The notes: generated by a model from the sequence alone, not told the origin. Shown: positions 33,216 to 45,658, counted from the first letter of the stretch. The stretch: DNA of 64,000 bases from Rattus norvegicus (GCF_036323735.1 NC_086028.1:43010501-43074500), one strand, 5' to 3'. Made by a program: numbers and translations.

Positions 33216-33299
33216 CCCTCTCCCCAAAATTTCAAGGTGTTTCATTATGTGTACGAGATAGTTTTCAAGCTGGAGTTATCACAAAAGAGGAGATGCCTC

Positions 33300-33625
33300 C
33301 ATGAGACCCAGCTGTAAGGCATTTTCTCAATTAGTGATCAAGAGTGGGAGGACCTAGCCCATTGTGGGTGGTGCCGTCCCTGGGCTGGCAGTCCTGGGTT
33401 CTATAAGAAAGCAAGCTGAGCAAGCCAGGGAGAGCAAGCCAGTACGAAACATCCCTCCATGGCCCCTGCATCAGCTCCTGTTTCCTGACCTGCTTGAGTT
33501 CCAGTCCTGACTTCCTTTGGTGATGAACAGCAATGTGGAATTGTAAGCTGAATAAACCCTTTCCTCCCCAACTTGTTTCTTTGTTGTGATGTTTGTGTGG
33601 GAATAGAAACCCTGACTAAGACATT
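33300..33625 (+). mobile_element. Rodent LTR-like repeat, sense copy
   Basis: It contains gtgggtggtgccgtccctgg, a TATA-like ttctataagaaagcaagc near 33400, and gctgaataaaccctttcctc (AATAAA near 33550). It ends gaaaccctgactaagaca, followed by unrelated sequence. TATA, poly(A) signal and spacing support a solo LTR. The inverse family members are at 9820 and 21560. Confidence 0.65.
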
Positions 33626-34666
33626 ATGTATATGTGAGTATTCAAAAGAGGGAAAAATCCAAAACCAGAACCCCTTCTGTCCTGAGCATCCCCCAGGGAG
33701 GCTCTAGGGGTTGACAAACACATTTCAAAGTCCTCCAGTGGCTGTGGCAAGCTGTGACTTTTTTTTTGTGGGCAGGGGAAGGGAATGCTGAACACTCGGT
33801 GTTAGTCCTCTTTCTGATAGAAAAAGTAATTGACTAGAAGCAGAACAGGTGTGTTTTGGTTCAAGGTTTCAGAGTCATGGTCACTGGCTCTGCTGTTTTG
33901 GGCCCACAGTGAGGGGGCACTGAGGTGAGAGCTGTGGTCGAGCAGAGCTCACCTCATTGAGACATAATTAGAAGGAATACAAGAGCAGGGTGCTAGGGAC
34001 AAAACACTGCTTTCAAAATCATGGCCCTAGTGACCCACTTCCCCCAACCAAACCCTGGTGACTGAGCTGTTCAGTTATGGATTCATGGATGTATTAACCC
34101 GTAGGTGAGGTCAGAGTCCTCAGGATCCAGTCACCTCTCAAGGGGTCACCGCAGACATACTGGGAACCAACATGAGAATCCTTAGGTGGCCATTTAATAC
34201 TGTATTTCATCTCTGGCTTCAGGAAATGTAAGCTGTGGATCCTGGGAACAAGTATGCTTGGCTCTGCAGCCACATTCATTCCAGTCAAATCTCTTCTTAG
34301 AACAAGTGCATGTGACTGACTTAGCTCCTTAGACCCCAGTCAGGGTTTACCCTAACACATGCTTGTCCTGATTCTCCAGGCTGGGCTCTGTGGAAGGCTG
34401 TATTGACACACAATGCTCAGGGGGAGCGATTCAAGGGGATGCAGTGGCCACCGTGTATGTGGGGGTCTGAAGCAGGGTGTAGACAGTAAAAAGGGCTGAT
34501 CTTGAATCCTTCAGTGGGGATTCTTCGGTTTTGGTCTTTTGTTATTATTATTATTATTATTTTTATTAATTTTGTCTCCACGTGTTTCTTATATTATTGG
34601 AAATTTGTAGCAAGCTGGTTAGGATGTTGCCACAGAGGGCTTAGTGGACTAGGCTGCATTCGTCCG

Positions 34667-34670
<4 letters not shown>

Positions 34671-34717
<47 letters not shown>
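34671..34717. repeat. (GT)n microsatellite
   Basis: An uninterrupted GT tract of about 46 bases. Confidence 0.95.
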
Positions 34718-34718
<1 letters not shown>

Positions 34719-35214
34719 TGTGTGAAGGTTTTATTACAGGACACAGACAACAAAACCCACCTGAGAACAGCTACAAGAGCAGGTGCACTTTCTTAACTGC
34801 CCTACCATCAACACACTCCTTCACGATAAGGCACCATTTCACCTGGTGCATCGTAACTAGATTGCACGGTTCTTGCCAGAAATTTCCCAGGGTGGCTTTC
34901 CATGTGCTGGTGCCCCTGGTTTCTATAGTAATTACATAATAAACCTAGAGAGAAATTTTAGTTAGTGATTAACCTCCTCTGCCAGTCCTTGGAATTGACT
35001 CTAAGCGAGTGCCACTCGTGGAGAAATTAGAGGTGGAAAAGCAGGGAAAGCAAATCTTAAGCTCGCCACAGGAGCCTGTGCCCTATGCTATGCATTGTTG
35101 TTATGTATGTTGGGACCACTGAAGGACATCTTGAGGATCTAAGCTGGGTCTGTCCAGCATGCAGTAGTGTTGATGGGTGTTGGGGCCAGGGTTGTGGAGT
35201 TCACATTTGGTGTG

Positions 35215-35330
35215 CTTGCCGTGATGTTCAGGTTGTGGTATACAGGCTATGACGCAGAAGGCTGTGGTATTCAGGTTGTGTTCAGGCTGTGGTGTGCAGG
35301 GCTGTGGTGTACAGGAATGTGGTGGCTTAA
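35215..35330. repeat. Degenerate TGTGGT/CAGG minisatellite-like array
   Basis: About six imperfect repeats of a caggntgtggtntncagg-type motif lie in tandem with spacing between 12 and 30 bases. They are too diverged to give a fixed period. Confidence 0.5.
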
Positions 35331-35339
35331 AATCAGAAT

Positions 35340-36780
35340 CCTTGATTATTTTTTGAAGTTCTTTCTGTTGATCTTTTGTGTACAAAGACTAGCATGGCCT
35401 CTTTCAGTGGGTAGAGAGAAGATCTGGAATAATCCATTCAAAGAAGGTTGCTCAGTCCAACTTAGTGACATCTATTTCCTTCTTGTATTCCTGGAAACAT
35501 TGCTAGCACAAGTTCTACCTGGATTTCCAGGTCAGAACATGAAGGTTTGAGCAGATAGGGCTAGCGTGAGAGCCTGGCTGAACTTCTGCAGCTAACTCCA
35601 ACAGAGCTGCTGGTGAACCACAGAGAACAAAGAGGGGGAAGGAAAACCCTTGATTTTTATAGATTAGCGTATTCTTGACAATTTCAAGTGCATATGTAAT
35701 CCATTTTGGTCACATTCATAACCTTCTTTGTCTTCTTCCTACTCTTTCCCACCGCTCACCAGGACCTTTTCAACTTTCATGTTTTTTTTAATTAATTAAT
35801 TAATTTATTTATTTTGTGTGTGTTTTATAAACACAGATAACTCATATGTGTCTGGGTGTGACATCATCCACTGCAATATGAGTAACTAACCCACAGCAGC
35901 TATGTCATTGAAGACAATGCTCCTTCTCCCCCATTAGCCCTTTATTTGCTATTCGCTCCCTTGGGTGGAACTGGGTCTCACAAGACCCTCCCTCATCTAT
36001 GATTGAATGAAAAACTTTGGTTTGGAGACCTAGCTTTTCTCCTATACATCTTTGAGGTTCTGGAGGCCTGGGAGTGGGTGGGCCGGGGGTGGGGGAGGGC
36101 TGATGTCTCTTTTCTTCAGAGGTGTTACCTGTATACCTTTGTGGACACAGGGGGTGATGTTGTCTCGCTCAGTGCTTTTCAGAGACACATTGTGACATAA
36201 GCAGGGAAAGAGGGGACCTGACACTGGGTACTTGCTCTATGTTGTTGCTATAGCAGGAGGACGTAGAGAGACGAGCGTTGACAGCTGGAGAACCTGTAAG
36301 CAGGATGCAGGAGAGAGGAGCCTGGTTTTCTGAACCTCCACCTATGTCACCCACCAGAGCCTCCTTCTGGCCAAATCAGACTGAAAGTAACGGGACAGGA
36401 GCCCGGAGATGTTTTTAGGGAGACTCCCCTTTGGAATCGGAGAATCGTGAGACTACATCAGCAAGTAGGCTGTAGATGACCATCGTGAAGGGATAGTGAT
36501 CTGGGGCAACCTATCCTCAAAAAGTCTGTGAGGATGAGAACTGGGTTGACCTTGCACAGGGGCTGGGTCGGGTTCTTCCCGAGGATGAGCTTGATAGGGG
36601 ATTTGGCCAACATCCATGACAGCATGAAGGCTCTGGAGAGGGGACGCTGAGTCACGGAATAGAGCACCTTCTCTTCTCCAGACTCCTGCAAGGGCTTGAG
36701 GACAAATGAGAGGAACTGGGTGTCCACACTGGTTGTGACATCTTTTTTAATTAAAGAGTTAACTTTAAAAAATATTTGTT
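35340..36780. other. Intergenic, one unexplained minus-strand ORF
   Basis: A minus-strand ORF at 36458-36727 (about 89 codons) has a protein-like composition (SVTQRPLSRAFMLSWMLAKS), but I recognise no family. Its first codon is not in a strong context and no matching exon is seen nearby. I do not call it a gene. Confidence 0.3.
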
Positions 36781-36784
36781 TTAA

Positions 36785-36785
<1 letters not shown>

Positions 36786-36828
<43 letters not shown>
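36786..36828. repeat. (GT)n microsatellite
   Basis: A GT tract of about 43 bases, followed by a diverged antisense B3-like end (gagcaatctctccactccc). Confidence 0.92.
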
Positions 36829-37232
36829 ACAGACGCTCAGAGAGGCCAGAAGCAGGTGTCAGGAGTTACAGTCAGTTCTGACTCACCTGACATACTTAAC
36901 CACTGAGCAATCTCTCCACTCCCAGCTATTTTATTTATTTATTTTTACAGTAGTTTTAGGTACATGAAAAAATCAACCAGAGGGTGCAAGGTTTTCTACT
37001 CCTCTGTCAACCTCCTCCCCTCCAGATGGCACAGCCATTCATTATAGGTTGAGGAGGGAGCCTACGTTGGTTTGACATCAGCTGACAGGCATCGTACAGA
37101 GTAAGGTTCCACAATACAATGGATACTATGTCTCTGGGTGCTCTGTTGAACTCCCAGGCCCTGAGAATGAAGGGCTGAACGTTCTTAGCTCTGGGCCTTT
37201 CTGAGTGAAAGCAGAAAAGGTGTGGGGAGTGA

Positions 37233-37552
37233 CTGGGACAATTATTCAGTTTATAGATGAAGAGTCCAAAGTCCAGAGAGGCCAGCCATGATTGTGAAGG
37301 GTGGGCAGTTAGCCAGAGCCTGAGTCTGGGGTTGGGAGGGAGGCTTTTCTTCACATTTCCTTGACAGTTGGTCAATCACTCCAGGGTGATCCTGGGACAA
37401 TTATTCAGTTTATAGATGAAGAGTCCAAAGTCCAGAGAGGGCCAGCCATGCTTGCGAGGTGGTGTGCAGTGAACCAGAGCCTGAATCTGGGCGAAAGGCT
37501 TTTCTTCACATTTCCTTGAGAGTTGGTCAATCACTGCAGGGCGATCCCTGTG
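37233..37552. repeat. Tandem duplication, period about 159 bp
   Basis: Two direct copies start at gggacaattattcagtttat, at 37235 and at 37394. Both include agagtccaaagtccagagag, a cagagcctga step, and cttttcttcacatttccttg followed by agttggtcaatcac. Copies differ by small substitutions and a short indel in the GGG-rich middle. Confidence 0.85.
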
Positions 37553-38566
37553 GTCAGCTGCTGTGTGATGTCTAGAGAGTGAGATGATGAGGATAGCCAG
37601 ATGCTTTACTCTGGGAGAGAGATCATAACTGCTCACCTCACACCAGTGAGGGAGTGTGTGGGATTACCCTCAATTTTCACTGAAGCCAATCCAAGAGCAA
37701 TAAGCAGACATTTCCAGAAGTGAAGCTCACGACCACCATTAGGTCCGAAAGTCAGGCTGTCTTCCGAGCACCACCGCTGCTCCATCCCATGCCGCTGAGC
37801 TTGCTGTCCCTGTCCCCTTGCCCTTTGACCTCTGACAATGCGTGTCCTTTTCCTGCTCCAGGAAGAACCTGCCTTTGAGGAGTTGCCAAGGGCCATTTAA
37901 GGTTGTTGGCAGGGTGGAGGAGTACATTGTGCTTCCTTGAGAGAGAAACGATACTGGTTTGGTTTTGTTTCATTTTCCAGCTTCTCCTCCTAGGCCCAAG
38001 AGATGTTCCCACCCTCCCTCTTCTGGGACTCTAGGAACTTTCCTTCCCCCTGACTTCCAGAGAGAAGGACAAGTGTACTGATGTGTGTCACGCTTCATAC
38101 CTTCTGGGGTTCCTTAGTGGGGACAGTTCTGTCATGACTGAAACTTCACATGCTACATGACACCTGTCATCAACATATTGGCTGAGCCAGTTTGTCACCA
38201 AGGACCCTCCAGGTGCCTGTGTGTGCACTGGATAAATGGCTGAGCCCAAATATGGGAGTATAAGTTGTAAAAATGACAAAATACCTCTCAACATCTCACA
38301 GGAATCCCCAGACAAACAGAAAATCCCTATTACCTACTTCCCTGTAAGTACAGGGAGGGACTGTTAGCCCAGCCTGGTAGCCGATGAATGGAGTTATCTC
38401 CACCAGGTTCCAGGTTCCATGCACACAACTATTTTCTGTCTTCTTTAGAGTCTTACCATTTCTTAGGGTTTACCTGTCTTGGGTCTTAGAATTTCACTTT
38501 TCTCTGTAGTAAAGTTACCAGAATTTTCCATTTTGCATCAGCACCCTGCCATGCATGGTCTTGCAT

Positions 38567-38627
38567 ACTGGTAACTGGTAACTGGTAACTGGTAACTGGT
38601 AACTGGTAACTGGTAACTGGTAACTGG
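38567..38627. repeat. (GGTAACT)n heptanucleotide array
   Basis: About 8.7 perfect copies of a 7-base unit (actggta / ggtaact), with no mismatch in the 61 bases. Confidence 0.93.
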
Positions 38628-38685
38628 TTTTTATTAGGTCCTGATGTATGTGTGTGGTTCCAGGTGTCTCAAAATTATCCTCATT

Positions 38686-38689
<4 letters not shown>

Positions 38690-38734
<45 letters not shown>

Positions 38735-38960
38735 CCTCCTTCCCTCCCTTTTTCCCTCCCTCCCTCCCTCCCCTCTGTCTCTGTTTCTTTTCCTTTCCTT
38801 CCTTCTTTTCTTTTTGCCTTTTCAAGACAGGGTTTGTCTGTACAGCCCTAGCTTTTCTGGAACTCACTTTGTAGACCATGCTGGCCTCAAACTCACAGAG
38901 AACTGACTGCCTCTGCCCTCCAAGTGCCCAAATTAAAGGCATGTGCCACCACCACCCTGT
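38690..38960 (-). mobile_element. B1 SINE with a (TC)n / CT-rich flank
   Basis: A (TC)n lies at 38690-38730. CCCT- and TTCC-rich sequence runs to about 38818. An antisense B1 follows (tcaagacagggtttgtctgt through aaaggcatgtgccacc). Confidence 0.85.
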
Positions 38961-39349
38961 TCATTTCTCCTTTCTTTAGTTGACCATTACTAGGGCAGTT
39001 AGTGAGATTTCATAATCAATCCATCTCATCACATCTGTAAACTTTGTCTTCCTTAATTATGCTACCTGAGGTCTCACTAGATTTGTGGTCCCAAAGCCCA
39101 GAGGCCTGACCTGTGAGTGCGTAACTAACTGCCCAATGTCTTCTTCTGCCACTTGTTATAATCAGTAGGGATTGTGTGTGGGGGGGTTGTGTTTGGCAGG
39201 GAGTGGAGTGCCAGGGATGAAGACAAGCAGCACATTGAAATTTCAGGGTCAGGGTCAGATCTTAATCTGTGGCCCACTGCGGCAACAGTGATGTGGTGGG
39301 AGCTGGGTCAACCTCAGTGAACAAAGAGATGCTTGTGCTTTAATCATGC

Positions 39350-39770
39350 ATTTCTTTTTTAGGAGGTATGTGTTTGGATTATGTGGTGGTTGGAATTAGA
39401 GTGTCTCTCTTAGGCTCATATGTTTGAATATTTAGTCATCAGGAGTGCCACTATTTGAGAAGGATTAGAAAGGTTAGGAGGTGTGGCCTTGTTTGAGTGT
39501 TTGAGTAGGTGTGGCCTTGTTGGAGGAGGGAATGTGTAGCTGGAGGTGGTCTTTGAGGTTTCAAAAACCCAAACCAGATCTAGCATCTCTGTTTTTCTCT
39601 TGGTCTGTGGATGAAGATGCAGTTCTTAGCTACCTCCCCAGCACCATGATGACCACGAACTAAACCTCTGAAACTATAAGCAAGGCCCCAGTTAAATGCC
39701 TTTTTAAAAATAAGAAAGGCCCTGGTCATGGTGTCTTTTCATAGCAATAGAAAAGTGACTAACACAGAAG
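39350..39770 (+). mobile_element. Rodent LTR-like repeat
   Basis: It contains ggaggtgtggccttgtttga, gaggtttcaaaaacccaaac, cctctgaaactataagcaag and a tcatagcaatagaaaagtga end, matching a common rodent LTR-type repeat. The AATAAA is degenerate here (cagttaaatgcc). The family name is left open. Confidence 0.55.
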
Positions 39771-39832
39771 TGTTTTGGGGTATAGGAATTGTTACCATTC
39801 CCTCTCAAATTCATGACCCCCTCCTTATTACT

Positions 39833-39833
<1 letters not shown>

Positions 39834-39878
<45 letters not shown>
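39834..39878. repeat. (CA)n microsatellite
   Basis: An uninterrupted CA tract of about 45 bases. Confidence 0.95.
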
Positions 39879-40007
39879 ATGGAACATGTGTGGAAAGGGT
39901 CAGAGGACAACAAATTGCAGGACTTGGTTCTCTCCTTTCAACAAGTGGGTCCCAGGGACTGAACTCAGGTTGTCAGGTTTGGCACCTTTACTGGTTGAGG
40001 CATCTTA

Positions 40008-40742
40008 AAGATTTATTTATTTTTATTTTAAGTGTATGTTTTAAATGCATGTATGTATTGCACTATGTATGTTCCTGGAGTGCAGAAGAGGGTGTTGGAT
40101 GCCCCAGAGCTGGAGTTACCGCTGTTGTGAGCCACCATGGGTACTGGGAACCAAACCCAGATCCTCTGCAAGAGGAGCAAGTGCTCTTAACCATTGAGTC
40201 ATCTTCAGGCCCTCATCTATGCCTCTTGATGATCTGGACAGGTGGTGAGCATACAGAAGGGAGTGTCTTGTTTGCCCTTGTCTGGAATTCAGCTTCAGCA
40301 GTGCGAAATATGCTGCATCTTGCCACTGCACAGCTAGGCTGGATCTGAGGAGGCAGCAGCCACCTTGGCTGTGCCTGCCAGGAATCAGGCTTCTCACATG
40401 CAGAGAATGAGATGGGGCTGGGATGGGGGTGGACTAGCAGAGGTGGCAGTCACCACAATGTTTGTCAGACCTTCTTGAATATATATATATATTCAAACCT
40501 GTATTTGTATATCAAGTTTATGTATATGCAGATATACTTTAATTGGTTTATCATGTATGTGCGTGTGCTCGGGTGTATGCGTGTAAACCATCTTCATGCA
40601 GGACCCTGTGGAGGACAGAAGACAGTGGCAGATTCCCCTGGAACTAGAGTGAAGGGCTGTGGGTGCTGGGAGCTGAAACCCAGTCCTCTGCAAGAGGAAT
40701 GTGAAGAGATGTCTCTTCATCACTGAGTCATCTTTCTATCTC
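40008..40742 (-). mobile_element. Two antisense B3 SINEs
   Basis: Copies lie at about 40008-40215 (cagaagagggtgttggatgc; ends attgagtcatcttcaggccc) and about 40540-40742 (gcgtgtgctcgggtgtatgc; ends ctgagtcatctttctatctc). Both are diverged. Confidence 0.75.
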
Positions 40743-41930
40743 TGAATAAATACTCATTCATTACAGAATTTTGCCTGTCCGGTTGTCAAAATGTTTTTCA
40801 GCAGTTTGCCGATTTCGCAGGAGGACTGGGTATTGATCCTTAAGATTATTGCCGTGAAAGGGAAACCCACTTTCTAAAATAGTGGCTTCATTTGAAAATT
40901 AAGTGTTTTGTTTTATTTTAGTATACTGGGTTATACAGGTGTGCTAGTCAGGATTATCTAAGTGAACAGAACTGATAAAATGAGTTCAAACACGTGAAAA
41001 GGTGATTAATTAGATTGTCTACACCATGTGGCCCAGGTAGTCCAATAGTGACTGTCTCACCCTGGGGAGGCTACGAATCAGGAATTGTTCACTCCACTAG
41101 GCTGAATGTTTCCACACACTCCCAATCTGGCACAGAAGCCTTGAAGATTCCTGGAGAGCTGCTGGCCTTTTCGTTTACTTTGGCGCTGAAGAGGCTGGCT
41201 CCAATATCGGTGGAGGAAAGCAGCGGCATCGGGATAGATGGGCTTGCCAGAAAGAGTGAGTACGAGCAGGCAAAAAGCAAAGCTTCCATGTTTTTAAAAT
41301 ATGGGCAACACGAGGAGCTGCCTCACTGATTTAGGGTAGGTCTTCCTGCTTGAAAAAATCTGGTCAAGAAAATCCTCCACAGGAGTGCCCAGTGGCTTGA
41401 ATTCTAGTTGACCCCAGATCCGGTTAAACTGACAACAGTGATTACCCAACACACAGGCTTCTTTTCACAAAAGTATATGACATATGTTGAGCATACCACA
41501 AACTTACCCTACGTCCCCTTTCCATTTCCCTCCTACCCCCATCCCTCCTGTTTTCTAGACAGTCTCCTTTTTACTTTGATATGATGCGTACACACATGAT
41601 TTTAAACATTTATATAAAATCTAGGATCCGTGAATGAGAGAAAATATGCGATGCTTGTCTTTTAGAGACAAACTTAATTCAATTAGTATGGAGGTCAGTA
41701 TGGGAATTCTTCAAATGATTGAAAGTAGATGCATAGGGCCCACCTACAGCACTGCTCCATAGTTACTTTCAGGGACCCCAAGTCAACACATCACAGGTAC
41801 AGGTAAGTCAGTGTTCACTGCAGACTTGAGATGATCAAATGAAATGTCGATAGGTGTTGTGCCTCTGTTCTTCTGTGAACGTTTTTAAGAATCTTTAAAC
41901 TCTAAACATTTTGAAAGGCTTTACACGCTT
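40743..41930. other. Intergenic, no gene recognised
   Basis: A 104-codon ORF at 41015-41329 has no family resemblance, and no splice-bounded extension is seen. AT-rich unique sequence makes up the rest. Confidence 0.4.
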
Positions 41931-41933
41931 GTC

Positions 41934-42245
41934 TTAGTTAGGGTTTTACTGCTGTGAACAGACACCATGACCAAGGCAACTCTTATAAAGGACAACTTTT
42001 AATTGGGTCTGGTCAACAGGTTCAGAGGTTTAGTCCATTATCATCAAGGTGGGAGCATGGCAGCATCCAGGTAGGCATGGTGCAGGAGGAACTGAGAGTT
42101 CTATATCTTCATCTGAAGGCTGCTAGTGGAAGACTGACTTCCAGGCAGCTAGGGTGAGGGTCTTAAAGCCCATGCCCACAGTGACACACTTCCTCCAACA
42201 AGGCCACGCCTACTCCAACAAGGCCACACATATTCAACCCCCACA
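41934..42245 (-). mobile_element. Rodent LTR-like interspersed repeat, second copy
   Basis: It is the same family as 24558-24895: cttagttagggttttactgc, ggttcagaggtttagtccat, cacacttcctccaacaaggc, with a tandem duplication of the ccaacaaggccac motif at the end. Confidence 0.7.
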
Positions 42246-42384
42246 ATGCTAGTGTCATGCACACATGGTCTACACGAGGCCAAGATATCAACATTTAGTG
42301 TCCATCTTTGGATTCAGAAGAGAGGTGAACGCAAGATTGAAATGTCAAGGGAGCCGCTGACTCTGTTGGGATAATGTAACTACT

Positions 42385-42725
42385 ACTAGACTAAGAAAAC
42401 CAGCAACACCACTGGTCATCACCCCCAGAGAGTCTGGAGGCAGTGTCTTGCTCTGAGACAGACTAGGTTTGTGTACTTGGCTCTGAGGTGGTACCCATGT
42501 GGCTCCGGTACTGGGTGGCACAGAAGTGGTAAGAGGAGAGGAGGGGGAGGCTCAGAGCCACCCCTTTTTTCTCACCCTTGCTCTTTCCCAGCTTTCTTGC
42601 TTCCACCTTGTTCTATGAAATCTTTTTTCTCTTCCTTCTTTCCACTTCCCCAGGAACCCTGTGCCATCCTAAGTAGCCCATAACTCTGTCCCTCACTTCC
42701 TCCTGGAGTCTTGGATGCCTTGACA
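42385..42725. repeat. Diverged repeat unit B (partner at 24.2 kb)
   Basis: It is collinear with 24190-24545: tctgagacagact, ggtacccatgtggctc, ctcagagccacc, a CT-rich block, cttctttccacttccccagg and aaccctgtg. In both places it lies within 150 bases of a tcttagttagggtttt element, but on opposite sides. Confidence 0.55.
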
Positions 42726-43134
42726 GGTATGTCCAGTTGCTGGTGCAGGCTGTCATCTGTCCTCTGTCCCCTGTCCTGAGTCTGTGGCTTCTGGATCTGG
42801 GTGGAAGGGTGAACTAGGAGACAGTTGGATATAGAGAAGTCTCCTTGAGAGTGGAGAGTTCTGGATCTGGGAAGATTGTTCTTGACACACCATAAAAGGA
42901 TTTGGACTTCAGGACTCAGCTCCCATGTTCCATTGATTAAGTTTGGAACCTATTTCTCAAATAACAGGAGAAGAGATACTACCTGTTTCCTCTCAGATAG
43001 GTACATTTTTCTTTTCTTTTTTTCCCCCTGTTCTTTAGTATTGTCAATGGATGCATAGCAGCTCATGCAAACTGATATGCATCAAAGTGTAACAGTGAAA
43101 TGAGGGCAATTATGTCCGTTCACTCGAACATTTA

Positions 43135-43347
43135 TAATTTATTTTATCATTGTTATTTTACTTATATGTTTGTGTGTATCGGTCTACCACGTATGCATGT
43201 TACCCTCAGAGGTCAGAAGAGATGTCAGACCCCCTGGAGACGGAATTACAAGTGGTTGTGAGTTATCATGTCGCTGCAGGGAACCCAACTGAGGTGCTCT
43301 GGAAGAACAGCAAATGCACTTAACCACTGAGCTATCTCTTCTCCGAC
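43135..43347 (-). mobile_element. B3 SINE
   Basis: An antisense B3 contains gaggtcagaagagatgtcag and ends cactgagctatctcttctcc. Confidence 0.78.
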
Positions 43348-43997
43348 CACGTCTTTGTCTCGGGAACCTTTAAAGCTCATTTGTTTAGATGTTTTGAGAT
43401 ACACGATAACCATGAACTTCGATATTCCCCAAAGTAGCAGTGCTCCAGGGCTGGCCCTCCACCTAACCGAAGTGACTTTTCCAGCTTCACCTCCTCTCTC
43501 AGCTCTCTACCTCAGGAACCCATATTCTACTCTGTCTTTCTATGAAACCAGTTCGGTAAGCTCCCACGTGTGAGTGAGAGCACGGAGTACATGGCTTCTT
43601 TTATTAAACACACTATCCTCCGTCTAGGTTGCCACAAATATCAGAATTTCATTCTTTTTCATGGCCGGTTGTCGTTCCATTGTGTATGCATACTGCCTTT
43701 TCCTATTCTGTTTATCCACTGTGTCCACGTTGGGGACTCTGTCCACTGGCTGAGCAGTGCAGCGTGAGTATGGCCCGGTACTTCCTTGGCATCTTGTCTC
43801 CTTTGCAGATGCACCTAGGGTCATCTGGGTACAGGGTAGGGGCATTTCTAGTTATTGAGACGCTTCCATGCGGTTTTTCATAGTAACTGCACTCATGTTT
43901 GCATTCTCCCTCTTCCTCATGGTGGGCAGCTTTTAGTAGCTGTTTGTATTTTTATCATTCCATTCCATTCCAGCTGGGGTTGGAGGATGTCTCATTG

Positions 43998-44113
43998 TGT
44001 CGGCGCCAGCACCGACATGGTACCGAGAATCGGGCGAAAGTCTACAGGATGAAAGAAACACGCACACACACACACACAGGTTATCGTGTCAAGCCAGGAG
44101 AGGAAGAGAGAGA

Positions 44114-44171
<58 letters not shown>

Positions 44172-44669
44172 GAGTGAGAGAAAGAGGGAAAGGAAGAGTG
44201 GAAGAGCGGAAGGAAGAGTGAGAGTGAGGAAGAAGAGTGAGAGTCTCCTGTAGCTTTATTCACCACTTATATACCCAAGTCTCCAGGTAGAAAATAACTG
44301 GGAAGCACGGTGGGAAACCCTGGCTCGTGACCACCTGGCTCGTGACTTCAGTAACAAAAGACCAACTTCGAGATCTGAATTAATTAGGGAGAAATCCGAG
44401 AAGACCAGCCTAAATCTCAAGGATAAAGGCTGAGGAAGTAAAAGGCAGAAGTAAATTGACCACCACCCAGGTGTGGTCCAGGTGTGTCGGTTCCACATGC
44501 ATCAGCTGGGCTCAGCAGAGGTCATGCAGTGGAGACACCGGGTGTTTACTACTTGGTCTTTTCTTCTTGTGCCGTAAATACATGGGAGAGGCTCTTAGGA
44601 GTATGTGTGGCCAAGAGTCACATAGCCACTTTGAGCTATCCAGGCCCAAATCCAATATGGCTCACTACA
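43998..44669 (-). mobile_element. Solo ERV LTR with 6-bp target duplication
   Basis: The element starts TG (tgtcggcgccagcaccgaca) and ends CA (ggctcactaca). It is flanked by TCATTG at 43992-43997 and 44670-44675. On the minus strand it has a TATA-like gtatataagtgg, followed by gaataaagctac as poly(A) signal, so it reads leftward. A 6-bp duplication is typical of class II (ERVK/IAP-type) elements. A (CA)n and a long (GA)n (about 44100-44167) lie inside. No internal viral genes are present. Confidence 0.82.
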
Positions 44670-45171
44670 TCATTGTGGTTTTCATTGCATTTTCTCGATC
44701 AGTCACGCTGTTAATACATTATTTTTTAAAAAACGTGTATTCAGGCCATTTGCCTGTTTTGGGCTGGATTACTTTTTTGGCTGTTGGATATTTGGGACCC
44801 TGTGTATTCTGGACTCCAGTCCTTTTTCAGATGGACGAGTTGCACAGCTTCCTTCCCACTCTGTAAACTGTCTTCTCATTCTTCGTTGCCTTTGCCGACC
44901 AGATTCTTTTCAGATTGAAATGACTCCATCAGTCATTTTCTTCTTCTTTTTTAGTTTTTCTTTTGCCTTTGTTTTCCTTTCTTCTTAACTCCCCTCTGCC
45001 CCACTCTTCATCAGATGGGTATCGTTCCTATGTGGTAACAAGGTTTGTGGGTGACGCATGCCACTCAACAGAGTGAACATTCAAACATCATGCTTGTGAA
45101 CCAAAGAAAGGATCCCACTTGTCGAATTTCTGCTGTTGCTTCCTATGCTTTTGGAGCTCAGCATTGCTTCA

Positions 45172-45658
45172 GGTGGGTGAGATGCTCAGCAGGTGAAGTA
45201 CTTGCTGCTAAAGCTGATGACCCGAGTCCCACCTTTGGGACCCATGTGATAGAGTTAGCATTTTGTCTAAGCTCCGCCCCACAGTTACCTGGCAATGGCC
45301 AGGTATGCCTGCCTCACTATAAAAGGGGCTGCTAGCCCTCTCTGCTCTGATCTCTCTTGCTCTTCCTTTCTTGTTCCCACTCTGTCCCCTGTCCCCTATT
45401 CCTTCCTCCCTTTCTCCCCATTCCCTTCCCTCCTCTCTCTCCATGTGCTCATGGCTGGCACTTCTCTCCTCCTCTTCCTCTTCCTCTTCCTATTCCTCTT
45501 CTTCTTCCTCCTTCCCCCTCCTCCCCCTCCCCCCTCCTCCTCCTCCTTTTCCCCTTCGTCCTTTTCTTCCCCAAATAAACCTCTCCCATGGAACTGTGCT
45601 GGCCTGGTGTGATCTATCGAATGTGCCACCATTCTAACTCAACAAGCTGTCCTCTGAC

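Noticed and set aside
43998..44669. Intact endogenous retrovirus
   Set aside because: Only a solo LTR is present, with no gag, pol or env sequence between LTRs.
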